Shown: positions 19,344 through 27,557 of the stretch, in pieces
Position numbering within the stretch: position 1 is the stretch's first letter
Layout: every line of letters starts with the position of its first letter
Assembly (NCBI GenBank): GCA_029194675.1
Contig: JARFXP010000007.1
Coordinates: forward strand, 1 to 64,000
Length of the DNA: 64,000 nucleotides
Reading direction: 5' to 3'
From: Nitrospira sp.
GTDB lineage: Bacteria > Nitrospirota > Nitrospiria > Nitrospirales > Nitrospiraceae
Translations under genes and position numbers: made by a program
Notes under the pieces: model-generated
The model's input: only the letters and a program-made list of their open reading frames with translations
The model's database searches: none
Told to the model about the DNA's origin: nothing

Positions 19344-20573
19344 ATGGAGCGAGTACTCGAGCGATGCGCGGGACTGGATGTGCACAAAGAGACCGTCGCG
19401 GTGTGCGTGCGGGTGGCAGGGCCAGGGGGCGAACGCCTCCAGCACGTGCGGACCTTTGGCACGACGACGGCTGAGTTGCTGACGTTGCGGGATTGGCTGA
19501 CCACCCACGGGGTCACCCACGTGGCCATGGAGAGCACGGGGGTGTACTGGAAGCCGATCTATTACGTGCTCGAAGAGGCCTTCACGTGTCTCTTGGTCAA
19601 TGCTGCTCACATGCGCAACGTGCCAGGTCGCAAGACCGACGTTCAAGACGGCGTCTGGATCGCGCAATTGCTGGAGCATGGGCTGCTGCGGGGCAGCTTC
19701 GTGCCGCCGGCCCCGATCCGGGAGCTCCGGGATCTGACGCGCTACCGCAAAACGCTCATTCAGGAACGCGCCCGCGAAGTCCAGCGGCTGCACAAGGTCC
19801 TGGAAGATGCCGGCGTGAAATTGGCGTCGGTCGCCACCGATATCCTGGGCGTGTCGGGCCGGGCGATGCTGGACGCGCTGGTCGCTGGTACCACGGACCC
19901 CGAGGTGTTGGCCGACTTGGCCCGGGGGCGCTTGCGCGCCAAGCTGTCGGCGTTGCAACAGGCTCTGACCGGCCGCTTTCGTCGGCATCATGCGTTCCTG
20001 GTGAGTGAACTCCTGTCGCATCTGGACTATCTGGAGGAGGCCATTGAACGCCTGAGCCAGCGCATCGAGGAGCAGCTCCGCCCTTTTGCAGAGGTGGTGG
20101 CCCCGCTGGATGCGATCCCGGGGGTGAACCAGCGCACGATTGAAGGGATCGTGGCCGAGATCGGCGTCGACATGGCCTCCTTTCCTTCGGATCGCCATCT
20201 CAGCAGTTGGACGGGCATCTGTCCGGGGCACCACGAGAGTGCGGGCAAGCGGCAGAGCGGCAAGCCCCGCAAGGGCAACCGCTGGCTGCGCACCACGTTG
20301 ACGGAAGCCGCCTTGGCCGCGATTCGGGTCAAAGACAGTCGGCTCGCCGCTCGCTACCGGCGCCTCATGCGGCATCGCGGGCACAAGAAAGCGGTGGTGG
20401 CAGTCGGGCATACGATCCTCGTAGTCGTCTATCACATGCTGAAGGACCGTGTGCCCTACCACGAGGTGGGCGCTGCCTACCTCGATCAACGGGATCGAGA
20501 GCAGGCCACCCGCCGGCACGTCAAGCAGTTGGAGCGCTTGGGCCATCGCGTGATCCTTGAGCCAGCCGCCTAA
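19344..20573 (+). CDS. IS110-family transposase (DEDD)
   Basis: The 409-residue protein has the N-terminal DEDD RuvC-like domain (GLDVHKETVAV, ESTGVYWKPIYY, KTDVQDGVWIAQLL) and the C-terminal Transposase_20 domain (LDAIPGVNQRTIEGIVAEIG, WTGICPGHHESAGKRQSGK, GNRWLR) with its Ser motif. IS110 enzymes carry out recombination through a Holliday-junction-like path guided by an RNA. The ATG at 19344 is chosen because GGAGGAGGGAGG precedes it; the open frame upstream to 19128 lies inside the structured leader. The gene looks intact. Confidence 0.95.
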   Translation: MERVLERCAGLDVHKETVAVCVRVAGPGGERLQHVRTFGTTTAELLTLRDWLTTHGVTHVAMESTGVYWKPIYYVLEEAFTCLLVNAAHMRNVPGRKTDVQDGVWIAQLLEHGLLRGSFVPPAPIRELRDLTRYRKTLIQERAREVQRLHKVLEDAGVKLASVATDILGVSGRAMLDALVAGTTDPEVLADLARGRLRAKLSALQQALTGRFRRHHAFLVSELLSHLDYLEEAIERLSQRIEEQLRPFAEVVAPLDAIPGVNQRTIEGIVAEIGVDMASFPSDRHLSSWTGICPGHHESAGKRQSGKPRKGNRWLRTTLTEAALAAIRVKDSRLAARYRRLMRHRGHKKAVVAVGHTILVVVYHMLKDRVPYHEVGAAYLDQRDREQATRRHVKQLERLGHRVILEPAA

Positions 20574-20657
20574 GTACGGTGGCATTTTCAGAACAGAGTT
20601 AGGACAATAGGCGTATGATCGGGTAGGATTTAACCTGCATAGGTGAAAAGGAATCGT

Positions 20658-20978
20658 ATGAAACAAGAGTCTCGCAAGGTCCAACGGTTCGCCGTCCAGC
20701 TTCCTTGCAAATTTGGGAGCAATAAGGACAAGTTGAACGGAATTGTCTTAAATCTTTCGGCACAGGGATGTGCCATGCTGGCGGAGCAACTTCCGTCCGT
20801 ATCGACCCACGTTTCGCTGGAGATCGATCTCTTGAACGGCGAAGCTCCTGCCGACATCGAATTGGCTGGAGTTCGCTGGATATCTGGACAACGATGTGGG
20901 CTGGAATTTATCCGCGTCTCACCCGAAATGTTGACGCGGTTGCAGGCTTTCGCTTTGCTGCTGGAGAAGGCGTCTTAA
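20658..20978 (+). CDS. PilZ-domain protein
   Basis: A 106-residue single-domain protein with the PilZ hallmark motifs: RKVQR near the N-terminus (RxxxR) and NLSAQGCAM (D/NxSxxG) about 35 residues later, which bind cyclic di-GMP in active family members. AAGGAA before the ATG at 20658 favours this start over the upstream GTG at 20643. Between two pilin operons it is well placed to link cyclic di-GMP to pilus function. It converges with the ATPase gene, 8 bp away. Confidence 0.88.
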   Translation: MKQESRKVQRFAVQLPCKFGSNKDKLNGIVLNLSAQGCAMLAEQLPSVSTHVSLEIDLLNGEAPADIELAGVRWISGQRCGLEFIRVSPEMLTRLQAFALLLEKAS

Positions 20979-20986
20979 CCTGAGTC

Positions 20987-22813
20987 TCACTTTATCGCCA
21001 CAGCCCGGACTTGCCGATACGTCGTCAGACCTTTCAGGACTTTCTGGATGCCATTCTGCAACAAGGTGACCATTCCATCCCGCATCGCCACGCTAAGTAT
21101 TTCGGCCGTCCTCGCTCTGGCTTGGATCAGATTCTTAATCTCCTCCGATCCAACTAGGAGTTCTTGCAGCGCCACCCTTCCCTTGAACCCACTGTGATTG
21201 CAGGCGTCACAACCTCTTCCACGGTAGAGAGCCAAATCGTCGGTGTAGGTAACTCCGAGCTTATCCCAATAACGGGCTCCATAGCCTTGCACGAGGTCGT
21301 CATATTCTTGCTGAGTCGGGTGGTAGCTTTCTTTGCACTGAGAGCAAATGCGCTTGCAGAGGCGCATAGCCAACACCCCCAACATCGCGTCGGCAAAGTT
21401 GAACGAGTCGCAACCCATGTCCAGCAATCGAGTGACGGTTTCTACCGCGCTGTTCGTATGGAGCGTGCTCATCACCAGATGACCGGTGAGCGAAGCTTCT
21501 ATCGCGACATCGGCCGTTTCTTTGTCGCGCATCTCCCCGATCATGATCACGTCCGGATCGGCCCGAAGGAACGCGCGCATCGCTGCGGCAAAAGTAAAAC
21601 CGATTTTCGGATGGACCTGAACCTGTCTCAAACCTTCTTGTGTGATCTCAATGGGATCCTCTGCCGTCCAAATCTTTCGCTCGTCGGTGTTGATGTCCTT
21701 CATTACGGCGTGCAGGGTGGTGGTTTTCCCTGAACCAGTCGGACCCACACAAAGGAAAATGCCATGCGGACGTTCGGACAATTCTTTAACCATCTGCAGA
21801 ACGTCTTGGGAAAAGTCCATGGCCTCTAAAGGCATGGTTTCCTTTGCCGTTAGGAGACGCAGCACCACATCTTCGTTGTTTCCTGCTGTAGGCAATGTAG
21901 CTACCCGCAATTCGATTTCACGATCCTTCGCCAATTTGTAGCGGATTTTGCCGTCCTGAGGCTTCCGTCTCTCGGCTATATCGAGGTTGGCCATGATCTT
22001 CAGCCGCGAAACAATGGCGCGCCGATAGACTGCAGGAATATGCATATAGGTAAAACAGGTCCCATCGACACGGAACCGTACTGCCGTCTCCTTGCGATCT
22101 GAATAGGGCTCAATATGGACATCCGAGGCCCCTAATCGATACGCCTCGGCAATCACCTGGTTTGCGAGACGCACGATGGCCGAATCGTTTTCATCGATCT
22201 CTCCGGACTCGGCGTCCCGGTTTCGCTCGAGGCCCGCTTCATCGACGAGTTCTCCAAGAATCTCGGTTATCGATCCCCCGTTGGCCTGCCCTGTTGCGAC
22301 AAGGAGATATTGTTCGATATCCCGCCGAAGCCCGACGGAAAATCGTATCGTCGTTCCAGGGAACGCGCGTCGTATATCGAGGCCCTTCTCCAGATCGTGC
22401 GGATCATTGATGACAATGTCGAGGATAGTCCCCTGTCGTTTCAACGGAATCCAGGCGCTCCTTCTGAGATAATCGAAACTGAGATTCTTCAAAAGCTCCG
22501 GGTCGATGACGGTTCGCTCATCATAGGAGACGTAGGGGCATTGGTAAAACTCGCTGAGCGCCGACCCGAGCGCTGACTTCGGCACGCGATACTTATCGAG
22601 CAAGAGGGTTTCTAGATCAATTTCCCGTGACAGAGATTCTTCTATCGCTGCATCGAGGTCAGTCTGTTTGATAAGCCCCCGATAGGCGATGCAGTCTAGG
22701 AGACTGCGTCCCATCGTCATCTTACGAGATTGTTTGGCCATCGACGACTTTTTCAGACTGGGTACCGAGAGGATCTGCCGTTTGTGATGCCTTTCAACGC
22801 CTTGCGTGATCAT
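20987..22813 (-). CDS. pilB: PilB/GspE-type pilus assembly ATPase
   Basis: The 608-residue protein has an N-terminal MshEN/T2SSE-N domain (about residues 40-200, LLDKYRVPKSALGSALSEFY), then the secretion ATPase with Walker A GPTGSGKTTTLHAVM, Asp box, Walker B DPDVIMIGEMRD, His box (HLVMSTLHTN) and a four-Cys zinc motif of PilB/GspE type (CKRICSQCKES ... CDACNHSGF). It powers pilus extension or pseudopilus assembly from the cytoplasm. It is the last gene of the second minor-pilin operon, 82 bp after the pilX-like gene. A GGA at 9 bp precedes the start codon at 22813; an internal Met at residue 25 has no obvious Shine-Dalgarno site. Confidence 0.93.
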   Translation of the reverse strand: MITQGVERHHKRQILSVPSLKKSSMAKQSRKMTMGRSLLDCIAYRGLIKQTDLDAAIEESLSREIDLETLLLDKYRVPKSALGSALSEFYQCPYVSYDERTVIDPELLKNLSFDYLRRSAWIPLKRQGTILDIVINDPHDLEKGLDIRRAFPGTTIRFSVGLRRDIEQYLLVATGQANGGSITEILGELVDEAGLERNRDAESGEIDENDSAIVRLANQVIAEAYRLGASDVHIEPYSDRKETAVRFRVDGTCFTYMHIPAVYRRAIVSRLKIMANLDIAERRKPQDGKIRYKLAKDREIELRVATLPTAGNNEDVVLRLLTAKETMPLEAMDFSQDVLQMVKELSERPHGIFLCVGPTGSGKTTTLHAVMKDINTDERKIWTAEDPIEITQEGLRQVQVHPKIGFTFAAAMRAFLRADPDVIMIGEMRDKETADVAIEASLTGHLVMSTLHTNSAVETVTRLLDMGCDSFNFADAMLGVLAMRLCKRICSQCKESYHPTQQEYDDLVQGYGARYWDKLGVTYTDDLALYRGRGCDACNHSGFKGRVALQELLVGSEEIKNLIQARARTAEILSVAMRDGMVTLLQNGIQKVLKGLTTYRQVRAVAIK

Positions 22814-22895
22814 TCTATCTCATCCTTTCTCATCGACAATAGGAAGTTGTTTTTATGTGGCCTTCTTCTTCACACGTTCGATCTTCGACTATGGT

Positions 22896-24365
22896 TTAAT
22901 ATCGTGTCATCCAGGTACCAGGGGCACCATAGACCACGGGCAATCCACGATATAACCCTCGACTGAGATCGTGGTCATACCACACCTCCAATCTGCTTCC
23001 TGAACCGGCTGAGGTGATTGTCCCACCCGCTGCCACTGCTCCATATAACCTGACTCGTCCGGCTACCGTAATATCCCCACTTGCGTGGAGTACTCCATTG
23101 AAATGCATGTCCGTAAGTTGAACAGACATCCGAGCGACATCCTTACCCTGGTCTATTGGTGGAGGACTACGTACCCAGACCGACTGTCCTGTTCCACTGG
23201 GAGCAAGCACAACGTGGCCTTGTACTACCGCCATGCCCTCAAAGTACGGAACATGCAATTTGACAACCCCGAGATTGTCCGGGCGGGGAGCCATCTGATC
23301 GAGTGTGTCGATGAATATCAGACCAAGCTGATCGCCGCTTCCTTGTGACCGAAATACCTCGTCCGCCGAAATTCCATGTCCTGGTTCTACAAAACCTTGT
23401 GGATAGAGAAGACCTGCTCGATCAATCGCGAAGTACCGTCCGAACCTTTTTGCCACCCGCTTTATGTCTTCATAGGGCCATTGATCGAGGCGAACTCCCG
23501 GAACCGGATTCTGGACCATGTGCAGGTTGCTGGGGAAACTAGGAGTCTGTCCCGCAGATGCCTGCGTAACTTGAACCGTTCCGCCTATCCATCCTTCCAT
23601 CCACCGATCTTCTGGTTGCGCCATTTCGTCATAGGCCTGCCCTGTTACCGGAGCCAGCGCACTCCTTAGCGGGATCTCATCAGCCTGTGTGAGGACCAGA
23701 TCGCCTCGCACCTTTAACTCACCCCAATGCGCAGAGACCGGTGATTCGCTTCCTGGCTGGAACCGGCCAAGATGCTGACCCACTTGCACCGCGGCTCGTA
23801 ACGGCGGCAACTCCAGCGCGCCCAATTGCATGAGTATCGATTGCCTGACTGGAGGATTGGTATTGGTTGCAACCGTAGCGTCGATTGTGCACAAGAGGCC
23901 CGGCTTGGACGGCGCGTAGACTTTGAGTTCTTCCACCTGCCCTAGATGTGTCAATGTGCGAAACATGCCGGTCTCTGAATCGTTCAACAGTCGGTTGTCT
24001 GAGGGATTGCCAGTCTGTAGCCGTACATCCGGCTGCTCCGCCGTACCGACGAATTGCGAGCGACCGGACACATCGAAAAAGGATGGCGCTCCGTCTTTAT
24101 CGCGATTTCTTTTTTCATGAAGAGACGAAAGTTGAGATACCCCCGCAGTTGTCTCGGGGTTGTGAAACCAAGCCACCACCAATTCGCCCGCCGCATCCGC
24201 CAGTTGCTGGGCAACCGCCGACTGACCAGCTAGCCCAGCACTGACGGTCTCTTGTCCAGCCAGATTGAGAAGTGTCGCGCCCAGCAGCGATAACATGAGA
24301 GCGACAACCATGGCTCCCAGAAGTGCAATTCCCTGTTGACGATCATTGATATTGAAATACAACAT
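22896..24365 (-). CDS. PilX-like pilin-operon protein with large C-terminal part
   Basis: An N-terminal hydrophobic helix (GIALLGAMVVALMLSLLGATLL) without Glu5, followed by GQETVSAGLAGQSAVAQQLADAAGEL, has the PilX/GspK pattern. The rest (about 430 aa) is rich in beta turns and Gly/Ser and contains repeated SGDITVAGRVRLYGAVAAGG-type segments of right-handed beta-helix or bactofilin-like character. I do not recognise a single family over the full length. It is the fourth gene of the second minor-pilin operon, so a pseudopilin or surface-display role is likely but not shown. Confidence 0.72.
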   Translation of the reverse strand: MLYFNINDRQQGIALLGAMVVALMLSLLGATLLNLAGQETVSAGLAGQSAVAQQLADAAGELVVAWFHNPETTAGVSQLSSLHEKRNRDKDGAPSFFDVSGRSQFVGTAEQPDVRLQTGNPSDNRLLNDSETGMFRTLTHLGQVEELKVYAPSKPGLLCTIDATVATNTNPPVRQSILMQLGALELPPLRAAVQVGQHLGRFQPGSESPVSAHWGELKVRGDLVLTQADEIPLRSALAPVTGQAYDEMAQPEDRWMEGWIGGTVQVTQASAGQTPSFPSNLHMVQNPVPGVRLDQWPYEDIKRVAKRFGRYFAIDRAGLLYPQGFVEPGHGISADEVFRSQGSGDQLGLIFIDTLDQMAPRPDNLGVVKLHVPYFEGMAVVQGHVVLAPSGTGQSVWVRSPPPIDQGKDVARMSVQLTDMHFNGVLHASGDITVAGRVRLYGAVAAGGTITSAGSGSRLEVWYDHDLSRGLYRGLPVVYGAPGTWMTRY

Positions 24366-24375
24366 GTCTTCACTC

Positions 24376-25134
24376 CTATGATCGAAGGCATACCTCCCGC
24401 ATCATTCTATGCAGGGAGTGATTCGACTCGATCTCAAGCACGACTCGCCTCACGAGCGAGGGCTGCTGTGTCGCATGACCATGCTCGTCCCAATACGAAA
24501 AATGAAGAGCTTCTAAACCCTCGATGAGAGTATTCGCTCCTCCATCGACCATCCGCATCAGCTTCATCGTTCCGGCATCCTCTCGCTTGGTGTAATAGGC
24601 CACCCGATTGCTCACTTCCACAGAGGCACCCGCAGGAAACGACAAGGCTACCGGTTCAGTTACGGTCAGCTGATACCGTTGCCCTGAACGGGAGAGTTGA
24701 TGCGCTTCACAGGCTTGGTGCCCACAAATGATTACGGTCTTCCCCTCGCTCCATCCACTGCCATCCTGCACTGCAATAACTGATTGGCCCGGCGCAACCG
24801 CACCGGTGGTTACCGTCCGCTGGGCGCTGATATTGGCATGAAACCGAAGTTCGTTCGGAGTCGCTGAGACGATAGAATCAGCCACCGCTAATCGAACTTC
24901 TTGTTCGAATACCTCTAACCCCAGTCGAAGGTCTTGCTGATGTCTCAGATCATTGTGCTGCTTGCCCGCGTGGGACTGCGCGACATTCAACGCATTCAAC
25001 GCGGCGGCCAATACGATCGCTCCGACCGTCAAGCTAACCATCACTTCGGCCAGACAAACACCGCGCTGGTCGAACATCTCGTTGATCGATCTCCGGCACT
25101 GCTCGTGAGATTTGGCGATTTCCCTTTGGTTCAT
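24376..25134 (-). CDS. PilW-like minor pilin of the second operon
   Basis: The 252-residue protein starts at the ATG at 25134, which overlaps the stop of the preceding pilV-like gene in an ATGA; an open frame extending further upstream to 25284 runs inside that gene and is not used. Its leader RGVCLAEVMVSLTVGAIVLAAALNAL carries Glu5 of a pilin helix. A PilW-type core follows (LRHQQDLRLGLEVFEQEVRLA). The protein is shorter than the PilW at 16268-17539 and has several unusual cysteines, including one in the leader. Confidence 0.84.
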   Translation of the reverse strand: MNQREIAKSHEQCRRSINEMFDQRGVCLAEVMVSLTVGAIVLAAALNALNVAQSHAGKQHNDLRHQQDLRLGLEVFEQEVRLAVADSIVSATPNELRFHANISAQRTVTTGAVAPGQSVIAVQDGSGWSEGKTVIICGHQACEAHQLSRSGQRYQLTVTEPVALSFPAGASVEVSNRVAYYTKREDAGTMKLMRMVDGGANTLIEGLEALHFSYWDEHGHATQQPSLVRRVVLEIESNHSLHRMMREVCLRS

Positions 25135-25616
25135 CGTTGTCCCACAAAGTTGGGATTGGCTCGAATGGTTGCCACCTGTACTTCCCGCTTGTGCCCGTTG
25201 AGCCCGGCATAGGACGCGACCGCTCGAATCATCACCATAGCGGCCGAGCGCAGCGGTCCTGGGCGTTCTGTTTCGATCATCCACACGACTGTCACTCCGT
25301 CACGTTCGTAACTGGCTGTGTAGATCCCATCACCCGCAGTTATGTCGGACCCTTGGCCGTCATCGGCCATGACCGTTTCCGGGGTGCCATCGTGATTGAG
25401 ATCGTCTTCCAGAAGGGACTGCCAACGAATGGACCGCTTGGCTTCCAACCTGGCCTGGGCCAACTCGATCGCCTTACTGGTTAGGCCTCCCTGCTGTACG
25501 TGCCTAGACGAAAACTCCACTGCACCGAGAGTACCCATCAGGGCCACTCCTGAAATCACCATTGCCACCATCACTTCGATCAGACTGAAACCATCATTCT
25601 TCATCGTTCGACTCAT
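25131..25616 (-). CDS. PilV-like minor pilin of the second operon
   Basis: A prepilin of 161 residues with leader KNDGFSLIEVMVAMVISGVALMGTL, Gly/Phe cleavage and Glu5, followed by the PilV-type stretch KAIELAQARLEAKRSIRWQSLLEDDLNHDG. It overlaps both neighbours by four bases (ATGA type), showing tight translational coupling in the operon gspH-pilV-pilW-pilX-pilB. Confidence 0.86.
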   Translation of the reverse strand: MSRTMKNDGFSLIEVMVAMVISGVALMGTLGAVEFSSRHVQQGGLTSKAIELAQARLEAKRSIRWQSLLEDDLNHDGTPETVMADDGQGSDITAGDGIYTASYERDGVTVVWMIETERPGPLRSAAMVMIRAVASYAGLNGHKREVQVATIRANPNFVGQR

Positions 25617-26044
25617 AGGATCGATACCCGACCCGTGATGCTCACGGTGAGCTGTTGGGTCTGCCCTTCTAAGCTGTGAAGTTGAATCGTCGTAGCACTG
25701 GCCGAGCGTCCGCTTGGATGGAAGAGGATCTCCGGCCCTGCGCTTGGCTCTTCGATGACAATCCCTTTTCCCCCATAGTGATACGCGTGATGCGTGGTGG
25801 CCTTGTTGATGAACTCAGTGGTAAGGATCTGCTGGTCCATGTCGACGACGATTCGAACGCGGTCCCGATAGGTCATCGCCAGCTGCCGAGCACCACGCAG
25901 TTCCGAAGCGAGCTCCTCGGTCGTACAACGAAGCTGATTGCGCTTGTTGAGGACCAAATAGTCGGGAGCCGCCATTGTGGCGACCATCCCTATGATCGCG
26001 ACAACCACCATGAGCTCCGTCAACGTCGTACCGTCTTGCTCCAT
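25613..26044 (-). CDS. FimT/GspH-type minor pilin, first gene of the second operon
   Basis: The 143-residue prepilin has leader MEQDGTTLTELMVVVAIIGMVATM with Glu5 and then the FimT/GspH helix CTTEELASELRGARQLAMTYRD. The cleavage site has Gly followed by Thr rather than Phe, which still fits prepilin peptidase. AAGGAG precedes the ATG, and a sigma-54 promoter candidate lies 44-59 bp upstream. It is a paralogue of the fimT gene at 18105-18614. Confidence 0.87.
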   Translation of the reverse strand: MEQDGTTLTELMVVVAIIGMVATMAAPDYLVLNKRNQLRCTTEELASELRGARQLAMTYRDRVRIVVDMDQQILTTEFINKATTHHAYHYGGKGIVIEEPSAGPEILFHPSGRSASATTIQLHSLEGQTQQLTVSITGRVSIL

Positions 26045-26087
26045 ATCCTTCTCCTTATCTTGAGTTGATTCGGTAGTTCGACGCTAT

Positions 26088-26103
26088 GTCAAGACTCGTG
26101 CCA
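26088..26103 (-). promoter_or_regulatory. Sigma-54 (RpoN) promoter of the second pilin operon
   Basis: On the minus strand the sequence TGGCACGAGTCTTGAC matches the consensus TGGCACG-N4-TTGC, with the -24 GG exact and TTGA instead of TTGC at -12. The predicted start near 26077 leaves about 33 nt of leader with an AAGGAG before the ATG at 26044. Pilin genes are often driven by sigma-54 with PilR-type activators. An overlapping TTGACA could also serve as a sigma-70 -35 box, but I see no good -10. Confidence 0.55.
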
Positions 26104-26329
26104 CTCATCATTGAATCCTTTTCGGATTGTGCGCTTACCGAATAACTGTTGGATGAAGATACCTAAGCCATTGAATCGATAGGGCCACAATGAGAAGGAT
26201 CTGGGATGACCTCGAAGGTATACCGTTATCCGGAAAGAGAGAAAAGCAGATAGCAGTAGTACCTCAAGAGATACAGTTGTTGACTGAAGAGATACAGTAC
26301 GAAAGGGTGGGAATCGGCCAGGAGAGCCG
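26104..26329. other. Intergenic region upstream of the second pilin operon with paired repeats
   Basis: No gene fits here; a minus-strand open frame of 95 residues across it has no family resemblance. Two repeat pairs stand out: AAGAGATACAGT at 26266-26277 and 26287-26298 (21 bp apart, two helical turns), and CCGTTATCCGG at 26223-26233 and 26327-26337. The first pair would be in the usual position for an enhancer-binding protein of the sigma-54 promoter at 26088. Confidence 0.45.
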
Positions 26330-27115
26330 TTATCCGGCCAAGATGCCCTGATACCAATCAAGGATAGATTGGCCAAAGAATAGTGCCACCAGCGCCCCGC
26401 AAACCAGAAACGGCCCGAAGGGAATGTAATCCTCGCGTTTGATCACCTGTGCGGCAATAAGAGTAAGCCCCACGAGTGATCCCAGGAACGACCCTACCAT
26501 GATGGTCATCAGCGCGGGTTTCCATCCCAGAAATGCCCCTATCATCGCCAGAAGCTTGATGTCCCCCCCCCCCATCCCCTCCTTACCAAAAAGATAGGGA
26601 CTGGCCCAGGCCAGAAGCCACAGGATTCCTCCGCCGACAAGAACCCCCAGCATGCCCCCCAGGAACCCGAGAGGTAAGACAGTGGTGGCGCAGACGAGGC
26701 CTACAATGATCCCTGGAAACGTCACGACATTGGGGATGATCTTATGCGAAAGATCGGTCCCAGCTACCACGAGGAGGGCTGAATAGAGCAGGCCGTACGC
26801 CACAGCAACCCAGCTTGGGCCGAAGAACCAAAGGAGCCCTACATAACCAGAGGCATTCAGGATCTCCACCAAGGGATAGCGGAAGGGAATGCGCACGGCA
26901 CAATGCCTGCAGCGTCCCGCCAACGTGAAGTAACTTAGAACGGGAATGTTATCGTGCCAGGCAATGGAATGAGAGCAGCTCGGGCAATGGGAGCCTGGCC
27001 ATGCGATCGACTCCTGCCGTGGCAAGCGGTAGATACAGACATTGAGAAAGCTACCGATGAGTGCGCCGAAAAGACCGACCATCGGCAGCCACAATAGAAC
27101 CTGGCTCTCATGCAT
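26330..27115 (-). CDS. pilD: Prepilin peptidase PilD (type 4 leader peptidase, TFPP)
   Basis: The 261-residue membrane protein has all parts of the bifunctional prepilin peptidase/N-methylase: the N-terminal GSFLNVCIYRLPR motif, four Cys in two CxxC pairs (CPSCSHS, CRHCAVR) in the first cytoplasmic loop, and the two aspartates in GTDLSHKIIP and GMGGGDIKLLAM. It cleaves and methylates the pilin leaders of both pilin operons. The C-terminus is next to the repeat region of the second operon. No second prepilin peptidase is seen in the window. Confidence 0.96.
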   Translation of the reverse strand: MHESQVLLWLPMVGLFGALIGSFLNVCIYRLPRQESIAWPGSHCPSCSHSIAWHDNIPVLSYFTLAGRCRHCAVRIPFRYPLVEILNASGYVGLLWFFGPSWVAVAYGLLYSALLVVAGTDLSHKIIPNVVTFPGIIVGLVCATTVLPLGFLGGMLGVLVGGGILWLLAWASPYLFGKEGMGGGDIKLLAMIGAFLGWKPALMTIMVGSFLGSLVGLTLIAAQVIKREDYIPFGPFLVCGALVALFFGQSILDWYQGILAG

Positions 27116-27229
27116 AATTGCTCAGAGTCATTACCCTACCCAGCAACCCTACTAGGGCCGAAGTCCCGCATTTACTTTCTCGCACAATCCTTCCATAATG
27201 ACCTAGTGGGTTATACGATCTCACACCGA

Positions 27230-27251
27230 GTATACCTGAAACGTATACCTG
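27230..27251. promoter_or_regulatory. Direct-repeat operator candidate upstream of the LuxR-type gene
   Basis: Two copies of GTATACCTG (27230-27238 and 27243-27251), each containing the palindrome GTATAC, stand 4 bp apart, 20 to 42 bp upstream of the ATG at 27272. The copies are separated by about one turn (13 bp from start to start) and lie in the divergent pilD-luxR promoter region. They could bind the encoded HTH regulator or a pilus regulator; nothing shows which. Confidence 0.4.
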
Positions 27252-27271
27252 TCAAAGGAGAACTCAGCATC

Positions 27272-27550
27272 ATGGCCAAAGCAATTGGGAAGCCACGACC
27301 TCGGAAATCTTTAGCCGATCTTGAACCTCCTCCACGCACAAAACGGCCTGAGTCGCTTACGTCACGCGAGCAGGAAATTTTGGAGTTGATCTGGGCGGGA
27401 TTTAAGAACAAGGAAATCGGTCACCGGTTGAAGATTAGCGTCAAAACCGTCGAAGCCCACCGCGCCAATATGATGAAGAAAATGCGAGTGTCGAATACGG
27501 CTCAACTGTTGAAAACCGCCATCCAGGGTGGCGCGCTGAGGGTCAGGTAA
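27272..27550 (+). CDS. Small LuxR/FixJ-type helix-turn-helix regulator
   Basis: The 92-residue protein consists of a basic N-terminus (KAIGKPRPRKS) and a complete LuxR-type HTH: LTSREQEILELIWAGFKNKEIGHRLKISVKTVEAHRANMMKKM, with no receiver or autoinducer domain. The ATG at 27272 has AAAGGAG ahead of it; the frame is open back to 27110, but that part overlaps the pilD start on the other strand. It is divergent from pilD. Such stand-alone HTH proteins can be activated by a partner or act constitutively. Confidence 0.88.
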   Translation: MAKAIGKPRPRKSLADLEPPPRTKRPESLTSREQEILELIWAGFKNKEIGHRLKISVKTVEAHRANMMKKMRVSNTAQLLKTAIQGGALRVR

Positions 27551-27557
27551 CATCATC

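Larger units (their letters stand above)
19129..20573 (+). mobile_element. IS110-family insertion sequence (minimal extent)
   Basis: The element comprises a structured non-coding leader and one transposase gene. IS110 members usually lack terminal inverted repeats and target duplications, so exact ends cannot be read from the sequence; the minimal extent given runs from the first leader hairpin to the transposase stop. The right end is probably before about 20630, since the PilZ Shine-Dalgarno follows. It lies between two divergently arranged minor-pilin regions. Confidence 0.75.

Noticed and set aside
19140..20684. Long minus-strand open frame of 514 codons over the IS110 element
   Set aside because: It is the antisense shadow of the transposase in GC-rich DNA; the plus strand has all DEDD and Transposase_20 motifs.
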